A DNA stretch of 64,000 nt from Arenicola marina (lineage: Eukaryota > Annelida > Polychaeta > Arenicolidae): the NCBI GenBank assembly GCA_964019135.1, contig OZ025253.1:41404548-41468547 (forward strand). The letters run 5' to 3'. This document shows, piece by piece, positions 58,701-64,000 of the stretch. The notes below the pieces were generated by a model. The model saw nothing but the letters and a program-made list of their open reading frames with translations. It ran no database searches and had not been told where the DNA came from. Position numbers and translations under genes: made by a program. How positions within the stretch are numbered: position 1 is the first letter of the stretch; every line of letters begins with the position of its first letter.

Positions 58701-61700
58701 CATATCGTAAAAGTTATAGTGGGCAATTGGATATATAAATGGAACAACAATAAATGAAAGGCGACATATTTCATGTTAGAATCAGAAGCATGGAATATTA
58801 TAAATTAAGCGAACGGATCGAAGCCTTGGTCATACCTGGTATGAAGTCGAGTCCAGGAACTTGTAAGTGACAGCCACATATACCCTGCCCAGCTGGCTGA
58901 CAGGTGGAACGCGGAACCCGTCTACGTCATAGGCCCCTGCGTTTAGCGCCTCTACCGTCACAGGCTGGTCTGACGTCACGCGTATACCTTAAATAAAACA
59001 ACCCTTATTATATAGTTGGCGGCACACCAAAGCAATTTTAGCATATATTTTAACTTATGTTTGCCCTCTGTTTACATTCCAGATGTACTGTGTCCAATAG
59101 GTTTGGGCTGTAATATTGTCCAAGCTCCATGCAAGAGCTAACAAAATGGGTTGTTGCAGTAAAGGGGGGTACGCTTGAGTTGGTGGAACGACCAGTGATG
59201 TGTTCTGAGTGAATGCCATGGCTTCCTATCCGGATTTTAAGAAGAAACAACCCGACCACAGTCATACTAATTTGATGAGTACGTATTAGTGATGTCAGGG
59301 AATAGAAGCCATATTCAGTTATTGAGACAAAATAATTCTCGGTTAAATATCACAGCAAAGTATCAACGCGAATCAACGCAAAACACGAGATAAATAAAAC
59401 ACAACACAAATACCTTAAGAGAAGCAAATGAACTCCGTAGATGAATCGAAGCCAAATGAATAGGAACTAAAAATAATAAACTTTGCAAAATGATTACGCT
59501 GCAGAAGGCCAAAGCAGCACAACTTAGTACCATGCGGAAAGGCAAAACAGCAGAAATAAGATTTCTACCCCGATGGGTTAGAGCATCAATCTCATTTGCT
59601 TTCTCTAATGAAATGTCTCCAATTGAAGACAATCGCACCCATCATCTATTGGATGATAATGGTACTGCATATAAATGCATATGAATGTGAGCTCGAAGCC
59701 GCTCTAAAACACAATGAAAGACTATTCAGCAGCCATGTTTAAACGTTTTAATTGAAAGTGTTATATCAAATTGGATCTTTAGATGATGACGAAAAACACA
59801 AATATGGGCTTGCTGTAACTCGCCAAGTATGCAGCAAGCCAATAGTTCAATTGCGTGAATGCTATCAAGTCGGCTACGAAACGAAATACATTTTGGAAAA
59901 AAGCAATGGGCGCGGTTAAATAGAACATAATGTTCCAAATAATGGCCAAGGCCAAATTTGAAAATCAGACTTCGTGAGCTGGATTAAAATAACTCATTCT
60001 AACCCATAAGCTGGAATAAAGAATAACGGACACATATCCTGACCATTAAATATCAATAGGAAAAAAACTAATTTTGGAAGAATTTAAAAGGTTTTCTGCT
60101 ATCAGCGCTACTATTAATCTTAATAGTTGAGCTACTAGCAGTCAGAATTAAACCAAATAGCACTATACAGAAGGCATCAAAGAGATATGTTGAGTGAACT
60201 ATCCACCCTAATTATTGAGAGTTTTCTCCTTGAAGACATTAAATATATATATGCAGAGTTATATTGCATAAACATAAAATCAATGAAAAAGCGAAGGGGC
60301 AGTTCACACTATATATTACAACGTACATTTTCGTAAGCGTACGAGTTTCTAACGGAACCAGCTCATATATACTGTACATCGCTTTCGCTTGACTAAGTGA
60401 TAATCGTATTAATTGATTATGCTGCTCTATGTTCTCTTGTTTAGGAGATAATATGATACAGGACATACAAATAAACTCATTGTTGTGTGTATCGGTTGGG
60501 CGCCTGAGATATAATTTGAAGGCTTAATGATCTTTCTAAGCGCCGGTAATCTCATATTATATATTATTATATCATGCGAACTATAAAACAACGGTCTCTA
60601 TGTTCTGTACAAATATAACTACTTTGCGTGCGTTGGTATCAATGCCGACCTATTTTATCTTTAATAACGCTAACCAGCTATCTTGAATTGATTGAAAAAC
60701 GCTCGCTCACAATAATGCTGTGCAGTCACTAAGGGATTTTAACGACACCTAGCATCAACGGCCTGCACGCGCTGCCTACCTTCCGGTTGTTTGCCTTCAC
60801 TGGCTTTACACACAAAATCGGCTAAAGCTGTCCTTGGATGCACAACTAACCTCTGAAGTTCTGTATAACCCATAATTACAACCCGCAGAGTATATTTTAT
60901 AAAATATATGAGCGGTTAGACAGTTGATAAATCAGAATGCGGTTTCCTCATGAATGACTGTCAGTGTCAGGCGATCTAATGTGTTTGCGTGGGGTTTTCC
61001 ATGTCATATGACGTAAACACTCATCATGACTCGCATATCTGCTCGCGGTATCTATGGTTACGTAACAACGCTCCGTATATGGACTGACCACGCGAGGACA
61101 ATACAGGGGTTTACTCTTCCGCGGCCGTTTTGACCTACTTTTAGATGGTGAGTAAACAAGAGCACGTGTGCCATTGTCCGTCAGCTTGAAGTGACTGCGC
61201 TTCGAAGTGTTTCTGCATGCAAACCAGTTTAAAGTGAGTTACTTTTGCATTATTTGAACAATTAGTGTTTAAAATGTTTTGCCAATGGTTTCAGAATAGA
61301 TATACAGCCATCTATTTATTTTTTAAGCTTTAATTTGGAGTTATGAAGGCAGTGTTAGCCTCGGGAGACCCACCCAGGAAACGGGTCTGGCAAAGCTATA
61401 TATCGCTGCATGACAAAGAGTGTAAGAGACCCTGAGCATCGGTGACTTTACAAGCTGTCGAAGGCATTCCAATATTATACACCTGTCCAGGACATCGTCA
61501 AGGACGAGGTGGGGAAGGGGCGACGGACGATTAGTCAAGGCGGGTGTGAGGCAATGCGAAGGACAGCCCTTCTGATCAGGTGGTCACTTGCCTCAACCTC
61601 CCGAGACCCCCTTCCCTTGGAACCCTATCGCCAGTTTCAGAGCCCTCCTTATCACGCCACTTAATTACGCCCGTAAAGGACCCCCCCCCCCACCCCCGTC

Positions 61701-63411
61701 CCTCAATCAATCTACTAACGTTGTCTCTAATAGCCTGGCGATTTCCACCATATGCCTCCTTAATCTGATATAAATATCAGACGGGACATTTTAATACTAT
61801 GTGACTAAATTGTAAGTGTGGTTGTGCCATAAACAACTTTGATAACGCATGCTCAGGCCTACCTGCCCGGGCTCAGGCCTACTGCGTGTAGCACGTGCGG
61901 ACTGTTTACTCACAATTGGGTCAAGCCTCGTTCTGATTCAGCCGCGCGAATTCTTTATATGGCAAAGTGTAAACCCGCGTATGGTGTTTCGTTTGTCCCA
62001 GAAATGTAAACATCGATCATTTGCTTCAAAATACATTATGGACAGATAACTGTCTTATCTTTAAATTTATAATAATTTTATACTTAGCAATGCCTGGACA
62101 AAAAGCAAACAAAAATAGTTTCACACCCACTCGAAGACTTTCTGGACAAACTGCACAGCCGGCCGGTTCCTAACACTCAAACGTTGACTACAGTAAGTGC
62201 GCATCAACCAGCTGTAGCTTGGCACCAACGTGATGCGCATCCCATCACAAAGAATACCGAACAGTGAACAGGCGCGCAGGGATATAAAGCCGGCCACCAA
62301 CTGCCGCTCCGGTAAACAAATTTGCTTCTCTCTGGATAACCCACAGGCTTTCAGGATTTAAATTCAAGACAGAATATACTTATTTGACATGGAGAAGAGA
62401 TTGGTAACAAAAAAATTACAGAACATATTGCTTTAACGCACATGGTGAAAAATGTGTTTTAGCGAATTACAGTTCATGACATTGATCTATTCCAGCCATG
62501 AAATCAACAGCTTGGAGTTAATTCAACCGCAATTACACCAATTCTATGGAATTAATACCATTTTCAAGAAGTAGCAATCAGCCCTATTTTGGCGCTTACT
62601 CCCACGTTTACCTATGTTTTCGATTCCAGAGCCGCTCATTTGAAACGTATCGTCTAACGACAGGGAAGCGTCGCCCCCTGGCGGCACGGTGAGGCTGCTG
62701 AAGAGTGCGCCGCTCCCGGCGGCTATTCTCGGGGTGTCGACGGACACGGTGGCGGTGACTTCGCCAGGGTTAGTGACGTAAATCATGCCGACAGGGGCGC
62801 CACCGAAAGTAGGGCCCTCCATGAACCCCATCGCGAAATCCGTGCCTCCAGCGCAGCAACCCACTGCGGCGAAAAGGAGGGTGGGAGGAAGGGAGTGGTT
62901 GCGGGGTTGCGGGGATTGCAGGGGTTGGGAAGGGGCGGGGGGGGGGGGGAGAGAAGCAGGTGAGCGGTTAGAGGGTGTCGGTTGAAATGGGTGAATCATT
63001 ATGCATGCTAATCAATGTTCCACAGGCAGGACACATTTAATTTTATTCGATTGAAGTGATATATGTATATATCATTGATGTTTATGGCGCAAATGGGAAT
63101 ATACATTCCAATGTATTACATTGATGTATATTATGCAATTAAGAACATAATATTTCATAATTATAACTTACGTTCAGCTGTCGAGCTGAAATACACTTTC
63201 TGTCTGATTTATCAACATGTGGAAGGAAATGTTGCAGTTTTGTTAAATGCCAATGTTGATCTTTTATTTCTGAATCAGCTTACTATGCATATCTGTAGTT
63301 GACTGGAATTATCTGTACACATAAGTTCAAGAAAAATGAAAACTAACCTGTCGCCATGAAAATGATCGTCCGGGCCAGCATCTTGACTATAGAACTTGCG
63401 CATTGTGACAT
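52545..63411 (-). CDS. secreted IgGFc-binding-type protein with 16-residue repeats and PAN-like tail (8 exons)
   Basis: Exons on the minus strand: 63,411-63,348, 62,863-62,612, 58,987-58,836, 58,520-58,365, 58,108-57,889, 56,376-55,929, 54,247-53,796 and 52,789-52,545. All junctions are GT/AG, phases agree throughout, and the sum is 1,989 nt (662 residues and stop). Order: signal peptide (about 1-27), IgGFc-binding N-terminal-like domain (about 28-460), seven 16-residue repeats with IDDVG (about 465-575), and a seven-cysteine PAN/apple-like end (582-662). The upstream ATG was chosen because it gives exon 1 the same 64-nt length as the paralogue; ATG at 63,381 (652 residues) is the alternative. 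IgGFc-binding-type proteins are secreted, often in mucus or at surfaces; a defence or adhesion role is inference. Introns hold tandem repeats but no exon-breaking insertion. Confidence 0.8.
53796..54247 (-). CDS. exon 7: end of IgGFc-type domain plus coding minisatellite
   Basis: Acceptor TCTTATCACAG. It begins R-FAAWLYGQRYKESYALDL, the closing strand of the IgGFc-type domain (family pattern: aromatic-rich YG...ESY), and then SPSPETYTFTPWAAS. Seven repeats follow of the type IDDVGRDVTTLLPATT, encoded by the 48-bp tandem repeat. The exon ends CTTACG|GTAACG in phase 1, matching exon 8. If that donor were skipped, the frame would stop 3 codons later at 53,785. Confidence 0.7.
53819..54163 (-). 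repeat. 48-bp coding tandem repeat (7 copies)
   Basis: Plus-strand unit GGTAGCAATGTTGTGACGTC then GCGCCCTACGTCATCAATGG then TGGTTGCC, repeated seven times with substitutions only and no frame-changing indel. The 48-bp period equals 16 codons. Variation falls mostly in the ATT/TAS and RDV/RYV/LDI positions. Confidence 0.9.
54631..54790. repeat. 50-bp tandem triplicate (intron 6)
   Basis: Three near-identical copies of TTTCTTTAAAGTGTACATGA, GATATCTATCCACCAGAAAG and TTTCTATAAG, in the intron between exons 6 and 7. Confidence 0.9.
55456..55582 (+). repeat. dispersed repeat, copy 2 (pair with 49.13 kb)
   Basis: See the entry at 49,130. This copy lies in intron 6 of the secreted-protein gene. Confidence 0.6.
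55929..56376 (-). CDS. exon 6: C-terminal half of the IgGFc-type domain
   Basis: Acceptor GCTTTCACCCAG, then GLWPDTTYSITEADGTSIGV, VDRTLMRCQSDIHILGSGVS, HVLEASCPVLVTQFAMSVGE, ESHQNSDPFLMALPPADTPL and LLDGAPFTPTWTQIGELSAT, to HIREHPGNV-AG|GTGAGA. The pair of Cys around the C.I....PV.V.QF...SDPF stretch and the LLDG..F...W core are typical of the IgGFc-binding N-terminal domain. Confidence 0.85.
56680..57235. repeat. 25-bp minisatellite (intron 5)
   Basis: About 20 units of GGCTGACCAGTACGGGGTGA plus GYGYA, with variants ending GGGAATCTGCA and GGGACTGTGCA. It lies in intron 5; minus-strand frames (LVSLH...) are artefacts. Confidence 0.85.
57889..58108 (-). CDS. exon 5: central IgGFc-type module
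   Basis: Acceptor TACTGCAATCAG, then FQFAYRDGGDFSGTTIVASK, QILVMSGAQSSSVETYSYTG, HLVTVLPPVEQLGRKYVIQP and VEGRSTGDVVSVV, donor GGTTG|GTAGGT in phase 1. The D.SGT.I.A.K...V.SG....LPPV..LG.KYV..P...R..GD order is the family pattern. An alternative acceptor 6 nt later would drop Phe-Gln without changing frame. Confidence 0.85.
58365..58520 (-). CDS. exon 4: IgGFc-type module
   Basis: Acceptor CTATATTTCCAG, then GPFDIGIVAPYDATDIAIDL, HGPQALSVIFVGVTYVTGDL and IAFTLDSFQTAQ, donor CCCAG|GTTTGC. 156 nt, phase 0 at both ends. The reading FDIGIVAPYDAT.I.I matches the family pattern (I.A..D.T.V.I). Confidence 0.85.
58836..58987 (-). CDS. exon 3: IgGFc-type module
   Basis: Acceptor GTTTTATTTAAG, then G-IRVTSDQPVTVEALNAGA, YDVDGFRVPPVSQLGRVYVA and VTYKFLDSTSYQ, donor ACCAG|GTATGA. 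152 nt (phase 1 in, phase 0 out). I.VTSD.PV.V...N.......DGF.V.PV..LG..Y.V.TY is a hallmark of the family. Confidence 0.85.
58988..62611. other. intron 2 of the secreted-protein gene
   Basis: 3.6-kb intron. It is AT-rich, with no exon frame fitting the family, no LINE recognised, and a C tract near 61,681. It contains the dispersed repeat copy at 62,030-62,206. Confidence 0.5.
62030..62206 (+). repeat. dispersed repeat, copy 2 (pair with 48.85 kb)
   Basis: See the entry at 48,850. By eye about 80 percent identical, in intron 2. Confidence 0.75.
62612..62863 (-). CDS. exon 2: first IgGFc-type module
   Basis: Acceptor CTTTTCGCCGCAG (phase 1), then V-GCCAGGTDFAMGFMEGPTF, GGAPVGMIYVTNPGEVTATV, SVDTPRIAAGSGALFSSLTV, PPGGDASLSLDDTFQMSGSG and IENI, donor ACATAG|GTAAAC in phase 1. 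G.DFA.GF...........YVTNPG.VTATVSVDTP is the opening of the IgGFc-binding N-terminal domain. It aligns directly with exon 2 of the neighbour at 50,434-50,688. Confidence 0.88.
63348..63411 (-). CDS. exon 1: signal peptide
   Basis: Reads MSQCASSIVKMLARTIIFMA plus T, ending GCGACAG|GTTAGT in phase 1, so the joined peptide continues VGCCAGG. The hydrophobic core TIIFMATVGCCA and small residues near Ala-Gly fit a signal peptide. The 64-nt size equals exon 1 of the paralogue. A second in-frame ATG is at 63,381. Confidence 0.75.
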
Positions 63412-64000
63412 GTCAATGATTCGAAGTGTATATCCAACGTGCAGCTTGATGCAGATGTATCTTCTTAAAGTTATCTTAGGTCTGACACCCAGTTTGCAAT
63501 GATGGGTAACCTACTGCCAACCCTTCACACAGGAAGATGGTGTGTCATATGAGTGGAGGCATCATTAATCGACGGTGGTGTATGTATAGTTTCAGATGTG
63601 GTCATTTGTCAGGGCATTGCGTTAGGAGGCCAATATGTAATACATATGTGTTTCTGTCCTCAGTGAAGCAAGCGATGGATAGGTGTAAGCAACTGCGTCT
63701 TAACCCCCCCGTTTTTCATTCGAGTGTGTGCCCTATATGCATATATGCTTGTCTTGAAACACGCTCTGGCACATGAAGCGGGACAAATAGAGCTTTAGAA
63801 TAATGAATTTGGAGGTTAATCTACATGAAGAACGTATGGAAGACCCAAGGCGGTCGATTAAACACTAGACACTAGACACTAGACACCACCTTCCAGACTT
63901 CATCCACCACAAACGATCCGACCGAGCGGATTGTGCGGTGAAACGACCCGACCGAGCGGATTTGGGCGGCGAAAAAGGGGGTAGGGGGATTACCGCGGTA
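63412..64000. other. 5-prime flank of the secreted-protein gene
   Basis: The presumed promoter side; no clear TATA box could be chosen. It holds a 9-bp repeat (ACACTAGAC, 63,862-63,888) and a tandem pair of a unit of about 34 bp, ACGATCCGACCGAGCGGATT / ACGACCCGACCGAGCGGATT (63,913-63,970). Confidence 0.4.

Overview
The window reads as animal nuclear DNA, most likely from an invertebrate and probably marine. It shows intron-split genes with GT/AG boundaries, non-LTR retrotransposons, small inverted-repeat DNA transposons, and a very large load of minisatellites. The protein families seen (a mitochondrial carrier, an IgGFc-binding-protein-type secreted protein, a mind-bomb-type ankyrin exon, a RecQ-type helicase fragment) fit molluscs, lancelets, echinoderms or similar groups, but the sequence does not fix the species. 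No tRNA, rRNA, CRISPR array or bacterial operon is visible, and I recognised no LTR or virus-like element.

Layout. From 1 to about 24.4 kb the DNA is almost wholly tandem repeat. Blocks have periods near 15, 24, 14-15, 33-34, 26 (13), and 41 bp; the 41-bp block holds a higher-order repeat of about 962 bp and is interrupted by a 350-bp MITE. From 24.4 to 38.9 kb lie transposon debris and duplications: a LINE piece, a 676-bp inverted-repeat element with a 6-bp target duplication, a tandem duplication of about 1.95 kb, and a plus-strand LINE nested in a minus-strand LINE. From 39.06 to 47.5 kb are two exons of a SLC25A34/35-type mitochondrial carrier (plus strand), separated by a 7.8-kb intron that starts as a 35-bp minisatellite. 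The first of these exons carries a 106-bp MITE that appears to bring its own intron. From 47.5 to 50 kb are a 38-bp minisatellite abutting the carrier stop codon, a RecQ-like remnant, a lone ankyrin exon and a LINE 3-prime piece.

From 50.4 to 63.4 kb, on the minus strand, lie two related secreted-protein loci. The distal one (63,411 to 52,545) can be assembled from eight exons with compatible phases into a 662-residue protein: signal peptide, IgGFc-binding N-terminal-like domain, seven 16-residue repeats and a cysteine-rich PAN/apple-like end. The proximal one (51,387 to 50,434) has only the first two exons of the same layout and looks like a truncated paralogue.

The main surprises are the MITE inside the carrier exon with a frame-restoring predicted intron, the minisatellite fused to the carrier stop codon, the coding 48-bp repeat in the secreted protein, and the clean nested or flanked insertions that allow relative dating. 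Exon calls rest on splice motifs, phase and remembered family patterns; no search or alignment was run.
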